Part shown: piece after piece, positions 1 to 8,642 of the stretch
Layout of the letters: the number at the start of each line of letters is the position of its first letter
Position numbering within the stretch: the stretch's first letter is position 1
Source: Fictibacillus barbaricus
Lineage (GTDB): Bacteria; Bacillota; Bacilli; Bacillales; Fictibacillaceae
Length of the DNA: 64,000 bases
Reading direction: 5' to 3'
Assembly: GCF_014635025.1 (NCBI RefSeq)
Contig: NZ_BMCE01000002.1
Location: 1,178,001-1,242,000, forward strand
Notes under the pieces: generated by a model
Database searches by the model: none
What the model saw: the letters and a program-made list of their open reading frames with translations, nothing else
What the model was told of the DNA's origin: nothing
Program-made: the position numbers and the translations under genes

Positions 1-782
1 TTCGTACCTCCGAGCTGGATGCTGAGGATTCCTGCAACAGCCGCTTCTCCCCAGCCGCTGTTCGGGCTTGGATGGTTCTTCGCTTCTTTTTTTAACCACA
101 TAAGCGAAACGGGCTTTCTTTTTCGATTGCCTAAAATCATCAGTAAACCAGTAAGTCTCGCAGGGATGTAGTTTAAGAGGTCATCGAATCTTGCTGATGC
201 CCAGCCGAACTCTAAAAATTTATCATTCTTGTAGCCTACCATCGAGTCACACGTATTAACTGCCCGATATAACAAAGCAAAAGGCGCACCGCCGAGTAAA
301 GCAAAAAAGAGCGGTGAGGATATTCCGTCACTCGTATTTTCTGCTATCGTTTCAACAGCTCCTCTTACGATATCAGGCTGATGAAGTTGATCCGTATCAC
401 GGCCAACAATCCAGCTAAGCTTAAAGCGCGCCTCTTTAATATCTCCTCTGACGAGCGGATCATAAACGGAGAGGCCCGCTTCTTTTAGCCCTCGTGCAGC
501 AATGGTAGAAGCAATTAGAAATGACTCTACTAAAATACCAGTCAACCAATGAATCTGATATGCCCCCCACACCACTCCCATTGAAAGGATACATGTGATA
601 ATAAGGACGGAGACGAGCATTAAAACCCCTTTTTGCTTTTTGTATCTGCCTTTATTTAAAAGCCGTTCACCGGTAGAAATCAATTTGCCAAATCCTCTTA
701 CCGGGTGAGGCAGCCAACGTGGATCTCCGATAAGCTGATCAATAAAGACTGCTATGATGATACTTACAAAATGGTTCAGCAT
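1..782 (-). CDS. cbiB: Adenosylcobinamide-phosphate synthase CbiB (3' end off window)
   Basis: This membrane enzyme attaches the aminopropanol arm to adenosylcobyric acid in late cobalamin assembly or salvage. About 260 codons can be read from an ATG at 782; the C-terminus lies beyond base 1. The N-terminal DxxxGDPRWLPHPVRG region, the ENTSDG motif near residues 148-153, the following PLFFALLGG helix and the NSGWGEAAVAG segment near 241 are typical of CbiB/CobD (seen and family knowledge). The start codon overlaps the stop of the upstream btuD-cbiZ gene in ATGCTGA, so translation is probably coupled. It is the last visible gene of the riboswitch-controlled B12 operon. Confidence 0.93.
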   Translation of the reverse strand, partial: MLNHFVSIIIAVFIDQLIGDPRWLPHPVRGFGKLISTGERLLNKGRYKKQKGVLMLVSVLIITCILSMGVVWGAYQIHWLTGILVESFLIASTIAARGLKEAGLSVYDPLVRGDIKEARFKLSWIVGRDTDQLHQPDIVRGAVETIAENTSDGISSPLFFALLGGAPFALLYRAVNTCDSMVGYKNDKFLEFGWASARFDDLLNYIPARLTGLLMILGNRKRKPVSLMWLKKEAKNHPSPNSGWGEAAVAGILSIQLGGT

Positions 783-2242
783 AACGCCATTCTTTTCCTA
801 TAGTTTTCAATGGCCTGACCAATTGCTTCGTAAACTCCTTTACCAATCGCTTTTCCTAGAAGAGTAATCGTCCCAGCATACATCGTGTGAGTACCCGATT
901 GAGTGGAGGCGATACACAGACTATCTGTAGAAGTTCCGGTAGCCATCGTTTTAGTTACAGGATCAAGCACCTCGTGTTCCCGCAGTGCACTTGATTTTGC
1001 TTCTGTTGCGGTCATCATCGCCTGAACGAACGCTTCATCTGTCAGTTTACTCTCAATAAAGATCCAGATGTTGATGGTTCCGATTGTCACATCTTCCTCT
1101 TTTCGAATCCATGACTGAGCCGCATCTACCGCATTACCTGTACCTGCTGTGGCTGCAATCAGAAGGGAGAAGTCTTTTTCTTGGATCGAAACTACGCCAG
1201 CATCTTCTAACCTGGCCGCAGTCATCATACCAATCGTATCGTGCGGATCAAACTGTCTTTGCTGTAGATAGTCCTTATATTCATTGTGTGCATCGTCAAT
1301 ATAATAGTTTTTATCCACATGACGGTTGACGAACGTGGATGCCCACTGAAACCCTCCGCCTATCAACGCAGACGACAGCGTTTTCAATGGAAAAGGACTG
1401 GAAAACACCATAAGCTCTTTCGATGCTGTCAGTTCGATCGACTGAATCGTTTTCTCTTGTGCATCCATTTCAGGAACTGGCGCGATCAATGGACTAGGTG
1501 TAGAAGGGTGTTCCTGACGGGTTAAATTTGTATCGTATACGTCTTGAAGAAGATCTTGATTCATAATGGCACGTGGTTGTCCGTCTGCTTTTACACTTCC
1601 TTCATCCAACAGAATGATTTCATCACAATAAAGGCTCGCGATATTCAGATCATGAAGGATCGCAACTACGGTTAACTCTTTTGAAAATATCCACTTCTTC
1701 AAGAGATCCATCAATTTCATCTGATACGAAAGGTCCAGGTGGTTTGTTGGTTCATCGAGAAGCAATATTTCAGGTTCTTGGGCGAGTGCCTTTGCCAGCA
1801 TGACTCTCTGTTGTTCCCCGCCACTCAACTGATTTATATTCTTGTGTGCAAAACCTTGAACACCAGTCAGCTCCATCGCTTCATTTACAACCTGCTCGTC
1901 GTATGCACTTGCAGCCTTTAGCAGTCCTTTGTAAAAAGGATATCTGCCGAGCTCTACGACTTCGCGGACAGTAAAGTCAAATGAACTCTCAGCATGCTGC
2001 GGAAGAACAGCGATCACTCTTGCCAGCTCTTTAGCCGAATAGTCCTGCAATCTTTTACCTTTAATCAGAACTTCTCCACCGTTCATTGGATGAGTTCCGT
2101 TCAACACTTTCATAAGTGTGGTTTTTCCGCTTCCGTTCGGTCCGATAATTCCAGTCATCTTCCCTTTTGATATGGATAGAGAGATGTCATTTAAGACCTT
2201 CTTTCCTTCATACCCAGCGTTTACTTTTACAGCAGAAATCAT
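776..2242 (-). CDS. btuD: B12 ABC-transporter ATPase fused to CbiZ amidohydrolase (BtuD-CbiZ)
   Basis: The protein has 488 residues, about twice a lone BtuD. The N-terminal 240 residues form an ABC ATPase: Walker A GPNGSGKTT at 34-42, Q82, signature LSGGE at 139-143, Walker B LLLDEP at 160-165 and switch H197. After a proline-rich linker, residues about 275-485 match CbiZ adenosylcobinamide amidohydrolase, with ATAGTGNA and GTSTDS segments. CbiZ cleaves adenosylcobinamide to adenosylcobyric acid so that imported corrinoids can be rebuilt with the CbiB made next door. The same fusion is known in other bacilli (YvrA type). GAGGGTGACC precedes the ATG, which overlaps the end of btuC by 4 bases. 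Confidence 0.93.
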   Translation of the reverse strand: MISAVKVNAGYEGKKVLNDISLSISKGKMTGIIGPNGSGKTTLMKVLNGTHPMNGGEVLIKGKRLQDYSAKELARVIAVLPQHAESSFDFTVREVVELGRYPFYKGLLKAASAYDEQVVNEAMELTGVQGFAHKNINQLSGGEQQRVMLAKALAQEPEILLLDEPTNHLDLSYQMKLMDLLKKWIFSKELTVVAILHDLNIASLYCDEIILLDEGSVKADGQPRAIMNQDLLQDVYDTNLTRQEHPSTPSPLIAPVPEMDAQEKTIQSIELTASKELMVFSSPFPLKTLSSALIGGGFQWASTFVNRHVDKNYYIDDAHNEYKDYLQQRQFDPHDTIGMMTAARLEDAGVVSIQEKDFSLLIAATAGTGNAVDAAQSWIRKEEDVTIGTINIWIFIESKLTDEAFVQAMMTATEAKSSALREHEVLDPVTKTMATGTSTDSLCIASTQSGTHTMYAGTITLLGKAIGKGVYEAIGQAIENYRKRMALC

Positions 2243-3303
2243 GTGGTCACCCTCTTTCGTCGATGTTGGATAAAGATGATCGCAAATACAGGACTACCGA
2301 TGATCGCTGTCAGAACACCGATCGGCAGCTCAGTTGGCGCAATGATCGTACGTGCCAGTAAATCGACCAGCACTAAAAACACACCGCCAAGCAACATGGA
2401 AAGAGGCAGCAGCTGTCTGTGATCAACTCCCCAAATCATTCGCCCGATATGGGGGATCACGAGACCTACAAATCCGACGGTTCCCGATACGGCAACCGCT
2501 GACCCTGTTAATAAAGAAGCACCGAGAAGGACAATCGTTGTATGTTTCTTCACATCAACACCAATGCTCTTAGCATCACTTTGGCTGAAAGACATAGCGT
2601 TCAGTTCCCTTGCACTCGTTAATAGCATGAGCAAACCCGCTGCAAGAAACGGTGCGATCAACGAAACGTAAGGCCAGCCTCTCATGGAAACACTCCCCAA
2701 AAGCCAGCCAATGATCTGACGCAGCTCCTCACCTGATAATGCGATGAGCAGTGATATGAGAGCACCAAGAAAGGAACTGCATAGGATGCCTGCTAAGATG
2801 ATGGTTTCCACAGACAGGTTCCGCTGTACTAAACGGGCAAAAGAGATCACACCAACGAGCGTAAGAAAACCTGCAACAATGGAGACGACGGGCAGTGTGA
2901 AATTTCCGATACCCGGCAGCTGCAGCCCAAAAAACAGTACGATAACAGCTCCAAGCGATGAACCTGAAGATACACCGAGTGTGTAGGGATCTGCGAGAGG
3001 ATTTTTTAAGAGTCCTTGGAAAGCCGTTCCCGCTAACGCTAGCGCAAACCCCACTAACATAGCAAGCAGCACCCTTGGAAAACGGATCTGCATAATAATC
3101 GAAACGGTCGAAGAATCAATTTCTTTTGGCAATGGATAATGAAAAATTTCTGCACCTAATATTTGAACGACATGAAAAAGGGGGATCGATACGGAACCGA
3201 TCGATATCCCCAAAACCAGTGCTGCAGCGAGTAAGATAAATAGTGCTGCATATGAAAAATAAAGTTTACTTTTTGAATACTTCCGGATAGATAGCTTGTG
3301 CAA
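2239..3303 (-). CDS. btuC: Vitamin B12 ABC transporter permease BtuC
   Basis: This FecCD/BtuC-type permease of about 354 residues has some ten hydrophobic segments. The conserved stretches RFPRVLLAMLVGFALALAG, NPLADPYTLGVSSG and VGFVGLVIPHIGR are visible; the last region contacts the ATPase. It forms the membrane channel for the BtuF-delivered corrinoid. The start is uncertain because the reading frame runs back to a TTG at 3321, where no ribosome site is visible. I prefer the TTG at 3301-3303, with AAGGAG nine bases upstream. Either choice overlaps the 3' end of btuF. Confidence 0.92.
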   Translation of the reverse strand: MHKLSIRKYSKSKLYFSYAALFILLAAALVLGISIGSVSIPLFHVVQILGAEIFHYPLPKEIDSSTVSIIMQIRFPRVLLAMLVGFALALAGTAFQGLLKNPLADPYTLGVSSGSSLGAVIVLFFGLQLPGIGNFTLPVVSIVAGFLTLVGVISFARLVQRNLSVETIILAGILCSSFLGALISLLIALSGEELRQIIGWLLGSVSMRGWPYVSLIAPFLAAGLLMLLTSARELNAMSFSQSDAKSIGVDVKKHTTIVLLGASLLTGSAVAVSGTVGFVGLVIPHIGRMIWGVDHRQLLPLSMLLGGVFLVLVDLLARTIIAPTELPIGVLTAIIGSPVFAIIFIQHRRKRVTT

Positions 3304-4225
3304 GCTCCTCCACTCCTTCAATCAATCGCGGACCAGGACGTGTTACTTTGTCCGAATGAACATCATAGATGTGGTTATTCTTAACAGCTGTTACATCTTT
3401 CCAAGCTTGTCTTGCCATCACTTGCTCTTTTGGCTTTTCCGTATAGTAGCCATAGGTTGTTACGACTACATCCGGGTTGTAGGCTACCGGCTGTTCTTCT
3501 GAAACTTTTGCCCAGCCATCTAGGCCTCCTGCTGCGTTCTCCGCATTGATAGCTTGCAGCATTTCATCGATAAACGTTCCTTTTCCAGCTGTATAAATCT
3601 CTGGAGAAGGGGAGATCTCTACCCATACTTTTTTCTTTTCTTTTACTGTTTCAGCTTTTTCCTGAATATCTTCAAGATCATCCTTCATAGACTTCACGAG
3701 CTTGTCGCCTTTACTCTCCGTTCCTGTTACTTCAGCGATAGTATCGATCGAGTCAAACGTATCTTTAAAGTTTGTTGCATCATTTACAACAAATACTGTT
3801 ATGCCGGCATCTTCAAGTTGTTTTAACCCGTCTTTTGCTGCAGCCATCCCTGATTCATGAGCAAGTACAAGGTCAGGTTTTAAGCCAACTATCTTTTCAA
3901 CGTTAAATTCCATGCCGCCGATCTTTGTCTTTTTTGCTGCTGCCTCTGGATAATTATCAAAATCTGATACGCCTGCAACTTCTTTCTCTAATCCAAGGGC
4001 AAACAAAATTTCCGTGTTGCTCGGAAGCAATGACACGATTCTTTCCGGCTTTTCATCAATGGTTATTTCTTTTCCACTAGCGTCTTTGATTTTTACAGGA
4101 AAATCTGATTTTTGCGTTTGTGCACCATTTTCGTTCTTCTTAGCTGTTTCGTTTTCCGTGGAACAGCCAGTGATAATTGCGATCACCAATAAAAGCATCA
4201 TGGTGATTTGTGTAAACTTCTTCAA
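3266..4225 (-). CDS. btuF: Vitamin B12-binding lipoprotein BtuF
   Basis: This is the extracellular substrate-binding lipoprotein of the B12 importer. Its short N-terminus MKKFTQITMMLLLVIAIITG-C ends in a lipobox cysteine. The mature part has the two-lobe helical-backbone fold signature PERIVSLLPSNTEILFALG and a GLKPDLVLA segment, as in BtuF/FhuD proteins. A TTG at 4223-4225 with AGGAG ten bases upstream is the likely start; an earlier ATG at 4273 would overlap the terminator hairpin and add residues before the signal peptide. It is the first gene after the riboswitch and overlaps btuC. Confidence 0.92.
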   Translation of the reverse strand: MKKFTQITMMLLLVIAIITGCSTENETAKKNENGAQTQKSDFPVKIKDASGKEITIDEKPERIVSLLPSNTEILFALGLEKEVAGVSDFDNYPEAAAKKTKIGGMEFNVEKIVGLKPDLVLAHESGMAAAKDGLKQLEDAGITVFVVNDATNFKDTFDSIDTIAEVTGTESKGDKLVKSMKDDLEDIQEKAETVKEKKKVWVEISPSPEIYTAGKGTFIDEMLQAINAENAAGGLDGWAKVSEEQPVAYNPDVVVTTYGYYTEKPKEQVMARQAWKDVTAVKNNHIYDVHSDKVTRPGPRLIEGVEELAQAIYPEVFKK

Positions 4226-4274
4226 ACTCTTCACGCTCCTGTTATGTATCGTATTTAGCTGTCTTTCGTGCAAA

Positions 4275-4302
4275 AGAAAAAGCCCTCCCTTTTAAGGAGA
4301 GC
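4275..4302 (-). terminator. Riboswitch expression-platform terminator
   Basis: On the minus strand GCTCTCCTT pairs with AAGGGAGGGC across a two-base loop and is followed by a U-rich tract. It sits between the cobalamin aptamer and btuF, so it probably lets bound cobalamin stop transcription early. Confidence 0.75.
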
Positions 4303-4377
4303 AAATCAATAGTAAAAATCATGATATACGATGATTACGATCGCTTCACCTTTCCTCGAAGGTTGCACAGACAGATA

Positions 4378-4533
4378 AGGCAGGTATCCTGACTCTCGTT
4401 CATCAAGCTTCTTTCCCTTCCCATTCTATTAGAACAGTGGATTGTGAGAAGCTCTCCCGATTACAGTGGCGGGACCGTGCTGGACTTTAACCAGCTTCCC
4501 TTTTAACGTTTATACAAACGAACCTTATATGTT
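4378..4533 (-). ncRNA. Cobalamin (B12) riboswitch
   Basis: Read on the minus strand, the region carries the aptamer landmarks in order: GGGAAGCTGG followed by AGTCCAGCACGG, then CCCGCCACTGTAATCGGGAG, and finally the B12 box AGTCAGGATACCTGCCT at 4378-4394. It lies upstream of btuF and is followed by a terminator hairpin. By family knowledge, adenosylcobalamin binding represses the downstream uptake and salvage operon. Confidence 0.95.
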
Positions 4534-4677
4534 TATTCAGCTATCACCATTATACCGCTTTAACCAAAAATATGAAGATTAATTTCAACAAAATAAGTGA
4601 GATCTGTATTCCTTGTGTTTTGGGGTTAATTCCTTTGGCTCTTGGTAAGAATAATAATAAAAAAGGAGAGATCAAAC

Positions 4678-4827
4678 ATGGAACAACATAAAGAATATAG
4701 TGCCGCAGATCTGCCGGCTGAACTGGTGAACGAACTTCAATCGTTCGAACAGAAACTTAGCGGCCAATCTAACAAAAATTTAGTGGTGATCGCCTACGAA
4801 AAAGATTCTGAGAATACAGGCAGATAG
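4678..4827 (+). CDS. Small hypothetical protein (49 aa)
   Basis: A 49-residue acidic protein starts at an ATG preceded by AAAAGGAGAGATCAAAC, a strong ribosome site, and is followed directly by a terminator hairpin. It has no membrane segment or Cys motif. The central part (LPAELVNELQSFEQKLSG) is predicted helical and the end (NLVVIAYEKD) looks like a beta strand. I do not recognise the family. The good start, terminator and lack of overlap make it a credible gene. Confidence 0.7.
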   Translation: MEQHKEYSAADLPAELVNELQSFEQKLSGQSNKNLVVIAYEKDSENTGR

Positions 4828-4831
4828 ATAA

Positions 4832-4874
4832 GAAAGAGAGAAATAGATGCATACCTATTTCTCTTTTCTTTTTT
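4832..4874. terminator. Bidirectional terminator
   Basis: AGAGAAATAG and CTATTTCTCT form a stem around a short loop, with U-rich flanks on both strands. It can end the 49-aa gene on the plus strand and the phosphodiesterase gene on the minus strand. Confidence 0.75.
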
Positions 4875-4876
4875 GC

Positions 4877-5857
4877 CTATCTGCTTTTCTTCACTTTATC
4901 TTCTATCACATCGATTCGATTAGTCCAGATGCCTCCGGAGTAGTGAGCGGGCAGCCTCTCTAAATCTTCCACTGTATCAAAGCCTTCTGACCAGCCTCCA
5001 TCACCAGCAACCATGAGGACACGCGTACCTTTATCCTCTAAACGAGTGATAAATTTCTCAGACCAGCCCCACATCCACGGTCCATAACTTTCCGGCATAT
5101 GAATTTGTGTATGTTCACATGTTGAAGGGACATAGCCTGTCCATCCTACAGCCATATAAGGCAGCAAGCAGCTCTTCATCGTTTCTTTTGACATTACACG
5201 CATTTCCGGCAGGTTTTGCTTCAGCGTCTTAATCGGCTGATCACCTCCGTAAACAGTAAGCTGACTTAATCGATCCTTAGATAATTTGCCTAGGTGTTCC
5301 GCGAGCAGTTCTCCTTCATCCGGATCATCACTTTTAATATGAATCAAGAAGTCCTCATCTGGAAAAGCTGATAACACTTCATTCAGCGACGGCATTAGTC
5401 CTACACCTTTTCCGCGGAAAGGATACGTCTTTCCTTCGTCTGCCGTATACCCGTAACCGATATCTAATTGCTTCAGTTCTTCCATCGAATATTCTCTTGT
5501 CACGCCTTCACCATTCGTACGACAATCGAGTGTCCAATCATGAAACACGGCAAAATCTTTGTCTTTTGTCATCTGTACATCAAATTCAACAACATCTGCA
5601 CCTTCTTTAAAAGCAGCTTTTATCGAAGGAATCGTATTCTCTAAATACATATGTACGGGCTCGTGTATCCTTTCAGCCGTACATGTTTCACCTGTAATAC
5701 CTTCCATATCAAAGGTTTGAGCCAGACCTCTATGGGCCATTAACCAAGGTTTGGCATCATCTTCATCTTTTTTGGTAAACAATGAACTGTTATTTATATA
5801 CATAAAAGCGAACATGATCATACATATTATCAGTATCTTTTTCCATTTGCCTCTCAT
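4877..5857 (-). CDS. Membrane-anchored glycerophosphodiester phosphodiesterase
   Basis: A GDPD-family TIM-barrel hydrolase of about 326 residues that splits glycerophosphodiesters to glycerol-3-phosphate and an alcohol. Residues 5-25 form a signal anchor without an obvious cleavage site. Active-site landmarks are AHRG near 40, the E-x-D of VEFDVQMT near 95 and the HDWTLD histidine. The C-terminal half (MWGWSEKFITRLEDKGTRVLMV and GIWTNRIDVI) fits the barrel end. ATG 5857 is chosen over GTG 5863 because AGGGG lies nine bases before it. A second GDPD lies at 22366-23430. Confidence 0.88.
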   Translation of the reverse strand: MRGKWKKILIICMIMFAFMYINNSSLFTKKDEDDAKPWLMAHRGLAQTFDMEGITGETCTAERIHEPVHMYLENTIPSIKAAFKEGADVVEFDVQMTKDKDFAVFHDWTLDCRTNGEGVTREYSMEELKQLDIGYGYTADEGKTYPFRGKGVGLMPSLNEVLSAFPDEDFLIHIKSDDPDEGELLAEHLGKLSKDRLSQLTVYGGDQPIKTLKQNLPEMRVMSKETMKSCLLPYMAVGWTGYVPSTCEHTQIHMPESYGPWMWGWSEKFITRLEDKGTRVLMVAGDGGWSEGFDTVEDLERLPAHYSGGIWTNRIDVIEDKVKKSR

Positions 5858-6014
5858 ATCCACTTTCCCCTAACTTCCTTTTTATACAATCATTCACATT
5901 ATAGGAAAGCTCCCCAGCTGCCTCAATGGTCATTTCATGATAGTTTCATGATAAACTTCCTTTATGCATCCTCTCGCATTTTTTTAAGCCCTCCAGCAAA
6001 GCGTCTTTTTATTT

Positions 6015-6056
6015 ACAAAAAACCCTAATTCTCCTTGTTTAAGGAAAATTAGGGGT
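6015..6056 (-). terminator. Terminator of adhB
   Basis: CCTAATTTTCCTT and AAGGAGAATTAGG pair on the minus strand and are followed by a run of T. It lies just after the dehydrogenase stop codon. Confidence 0.8.
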
Positions 6057-6060
6057 TGAC

Positions 6061-7194
6061 TTATGGTTTTAGTATAACTTTAATACAATTGTCTTCTTTT
6101 TTGTTAAAGATGTTATACCCATGCGAAGCCTCATCCAGAGGAAGTGAGTGAGTGATGATGGCGGTCGGATCAATATCACCATTTACAATTTGTTTATACA
6201 GCTCTGGCATATAGGCTCTAGCTGGTGCCTGCCCCATCTTAATGGTCACATTTCTTGAGAAGAATGGACCTAAAGGAAACATATTGTACAAACCGCCGTA
6301 AACTCCAGTTAATTGGACAGTACCACATTTTCGAACCGCTTTTGTCGCGATCTGTATTGGTCCAAGTGTTCCGCCTTGCATCTTTAACTTTTGTTCTACA
6401 AATTCTAATGGTGACTTCTTACCGTCCATCCCCACACAATCGATCACAACGTCTGCTCCACCGCTTGTTAGTTCTTTTAAGGTCTCACCCATGTCGTCGT
6501 ATTTTGTAAAATCGAAAGTTTCCGTTTTGTTCATCTTTTTGGAATGGTCTAATCGATAATCAAAATAATCGACAGCGATTACTCGATCAGCTCCTTTTTT
6601 CCAAGCGAATTGCTGAGCCATCAAGCCGACAGGACCACATCCTAATACGATTACGGTATCCCCTTTTTTCACACCAGCATGTTCAACACTCCAAAAAGCT
6701 GTAGGGAGTACATCAGATAAAAATAATAATTTTTCATCTTCAAGCTCACAATCCTCTGGAATTTGAAAAGGTGTATAGTTTCCAAATGGAACTCGAAGAT
6801 ATTCAGCCTGTCCACCAGGGTAATTTCCGAATTTTTCCGTATAGCCAAATAAACCGCCTGAATCATAATGCGGGTTCGAGTTATCACATTGACTCTCTTG
6901 ATGCTGGTTACAATATGGACAAGTTCCACATGCAACAGTAAAAGGAACAACAACACGGTCTCCCTTTTTTAATTTTGTTACTTCAGGACCAACTTCTTCA
7001 ACGATACCCATTGGTTCATGACCGATCACATAACCGATCGGAACAGGAAGATTCCCTTGATATAGGTGAAGGTCTGAACCACATATTGCGGTGGAAGTGA
7101 TCTTAACAATAACATCTTGTTTTTCTTGTATTTTGGGGTCTTCTACTTGTTTTACACTTATTTCATTTTTTCCTTGATAGGTTACAGCCTTCAT
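6061..7194 (-). CDS. adhB: Zinc-dependent alcohol dehydrogenase, AdhB type
   Basis: A 377-residue medium-chain dehydrogenase. The catalytic-zinc region ICGSDLHLYQG (Cys38), GHEPMGIVEEVG (His59-Glu60) and the structural-zinc cluster CGTCPYCNQHQESQC are all present. The Rossmann motif VLGCGPVGLMAQ binds NAD. Length and sequence closely resemble B. subtilis AdhB and formaldehyde-dehydrogenase-like MDRs, so it probably oxidises a primary alcohol or aldehyde in the cytosol; the substrate is not evident. AGGAGG precedes the ATG. It appears to be a single-gene unit. Confidence 0.9.
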   Translation of the reverse strand: MKAVTYQGKNEISVKQVEDPKIQEKQDVIVKITSTAICGSDLHLYQGNLPVPIGYVIGHEPMGIVEEVGPEVTKLKKGDRVVVPFTVACGTCPYCNQHQESQCDNSNPHYDSGGLFGYTEKFGNYPGGQAEYLRVPFGNYTPFQIPEDCELEDEKLLFLSDVLPTAFWSVEHAGVKKGDTVIVLGCGPVGLMAQQFAWKKGADRVIAVDYFDYRLDHSKKMNKTETFDFTKYDDMGETLKELTSGGADVVIDCVGMDGKKSPLEFVEQKLKMQGGTLGPIQIATKAVRKCGTVQLTGVYGGLYNMFPLGPFFSRNVTIKMGQAPARAYMPELYKQIVNGDIDPTAIITHSLPLDEASHGYNIFNKKEDNCIKVILKP

Positions 7195-7285
7195 TAATAA
7201 AGACCTCCTATTTTTTTGTGCGTCAAAATTGAAACGTCAAAATTAGGGTTCACAATCCAAAAGAGATTATACTTGTATATAATCT

Positions 7286-7672
7286 TTATATATTTCTTTC
7301 AACATACTCAGCTTGATAGGAATTTTCTCCTGCATGTACAGATAATAAGGTGTCTGCATAACCGACTAGACGATTGATCGTTTCATCTGCTACAGCACAA
7401 ATAAGCTTATGACATTCATGTTTATAAAGAGCGGGATCATCCAAAATAATGGTTGTATTGATGAATACATCACGATTGCCAAAAAGGTTATAATGAACGA
7501 TTACTTTACCGGCAGCCCCTTTAGATACAGGATCTCGATACGACTTAAGAAACATATACCATTCTTCAGCAGTGGACGATCGAAAGTTTTTCGTGAACTT
7601 CATCGAGCTAATTTCCCGGTTGATAAAATCATCCATTTCAGGATTGGGAATCTCATATACATTTCCGTCCAA
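7286..7672 (-). CDS. Hypothetical protein (128 aa)
   Basis: A soluble protein with no signal peptide or membrane helix; I do not recognise it. It contains a run reading GKVIVHYNLFGNRDVFINT, predicted beta, and a C-terminal helix. The frame is open back to 7750, but that part overlaps the preceding gene and its terminator. The TTG at 7672 has AGGAGG seven bases upstream and is the better start. The region after the stop has no strong terminator. Confidence 0.72.
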   Translation of the reverse strand: MDGNVYEIPNPEMDDFINREISSMKFTKNFRSSTAEEWYMFLKSYRDPVSKGAAGKVIVHYNLFGNRDVFINTTIILDDPALYKHECHKLICAVADETINRLVGYADTLLSVHAGENSYQAEYVERNI

Positions 7673-7686
7673 AAGGCATCCTCCTA

Positions 7687-7737
7687 AGTAAAACAAGCTG
7701 AACCAAAAAGACGAATTAACGTCCTTTTGGATCAGCT
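7687..7737 (-). terminator. Terminator of the YozQ-like gene
   Basis: A long stem on the minus strand pairs GCTGATCCAAAAGGACG with CGTCTTTTTGGTTCAGC, followed by TTGTTTTA. It overlaps the last codons of the upstream gene, which helps set the start of the next gene at 7672. Confidence 0.75.
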
Positions 7738-7952
7738 TTTCTGCTTTCATAATGTTCTCGTTTTAATGGAACGTCTTCACCTTCCACATTTTCGATTACT
7801 CCATCAACCGTTCCTTCCATATACGTATCACTTACTTGCTCGTGAGTAGTTGCAAGTCCTTTTGCGAGCTCTGAATTACTTTTGTAATCACTGACTTCAT
7901 AATTTTTTTCAGCAAGCTCATTGCTTGTCTTTTGTTCTTTTTCATTTGGCAT
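7716..7952 (-). CDS. YozQ-like small hydrophilic protein (DUF4025 type)
   Basis: A 78-residue, very hydrophilic protein. The segment ELAKGLATTHEQVSDTYMEGTVDGVIENVEGEDVPL resembles the Bacillus YozQ/DUF4025 family, whose function is unknown. ATG 7952 is preferred because AAAGGAG lies eight bases upstream. An alternative ATG at 7973 overlaps the stop of the neighbouring small gene as ATGA and has only a weak site. The two small genes form a unit that ends at the hairpin spanning its stop codon. Confidence 0.72.
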   Translation of the reverse strand: MPNEKEQKTSNELAEKNYEVSDYKSNSELAKGLATTHEQVSDTYMEGTVDGVIENVEGEDVPLKREHYESRKADPKGR

Positions 7953-7969
7953 AAACTTGGCTCCTTTAC

Positions 7970-8125
7970 TCATTTTTTCCCGCTATTCTTTAATTTTGCT
8001 TCTCTTTCTTTAATCTCCTCGGCATCATCAGCTGTTACCATTTGGTGTACTTCTCCAGGCGACTCTTCAGGCCCTTTCACGTTCATATGATATTGGTTCT
8101 TGTTTGTTTGTCCTTCGGTAGCCAT
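7970..8125 (-). CDS. Small hypothetical protein (51 aa)
   Basis: A 51-residue hydrophilic protein starts at ATG 8125 behind AAAGGAGTGAAAGAA. It begins MATEGQTNKNQYHMNVKGP and ends in the charged helix DDAEEIKEREAKLKNSGKK. Its TGA overlaps an upstream ATG of the YozQ-like gene (ATGA), suggesting a two-gene unit. The composition resembles small spore-associated bacillus proteins, but I cannot assign a family. Confidence 0.68.
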   Translation of the reverse strand: MATEGQTNKNQYHMNVKGPEESPGEVHQMVTADDAEEIKEREAKLKNSGKK

Positions 8126-8259
8126 TTCTTTCACTCCTTTTTACTCACTCCTTTATTATGCAAACATTCCCGGATATTTATTTATGAGATTGGTCTAACA
8201 CTAAGGGTGTTACAAATACAGGTGTTTGAAGTACTAAAATGGAAAGGAGGGGATTGACC

Positions 8260-8418
8260 GTGGAAAACGATACAACAAAACCAAACATAAAGAGGCCTCA
8301 AAATGCTCAGCATATTGATGAACTTTTTGGATTAGAACCCATGATGAGTTTGCAATCTGTTAATTATGCAACATCAGGCAATCAGTATCTTACTGAGCAA
8401 ACAGAAAGTGAAGATTAA
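8260..8418 (+). CDS. Small hypothetical protein (52 aa)
   Basis: A GTG start at 8260 follows AAAGGAGGGG by seven bases, close to an ideal ribosome site. The 52-residue product is hydrophilic, with a central segment HIDELFGLEPMMSLQSVNY. There is no membrane helix and I recognise no family. An in-frame TTG six bases earlier is too close to the ribosome site. Confidence 0.62.
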   Translation: MENDTTKPNIKRPQNAQHIDELFGLEPMMSLQSVNYATSGNQYLTEQTESED

Positions 8419-8599
8419 ATGATTACACCAGGCAGGCAAATTCCTAACCGACCTCATCTTTCATTGAACATTATAAGGACACGTTTAGAAGTAATTAAGA
8501 CATGTTAAGATGAGTTATTAAAAATTTAAAACTAAAAAAGTCGGGGATACCCTATGAATGATGTTCAAAATTCTTCGGTGATCCCTTTCACATAAATAA

Positions 8600-8625
8600 A
8601 GGCTGCCCATGCATGGGCAGCCTTA
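8600..8625 (-). terminator. SASP gene terminator hairpin
   Basis: GGCTGCCCATGCATGGGCAG is the core of a perfect palindrome located just after the SASP stop codon. The following T tract is weak. Confidence 0.65.
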
Positions 8626-8642
8626 GCCATGATATACAATTA

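Noticed and set aside
5930-5960. TTTCATGATA tandem copy before the GDPD gene
   Set aside because: Only two copies 13 bases apart in AT-rich sequence; could be chance.
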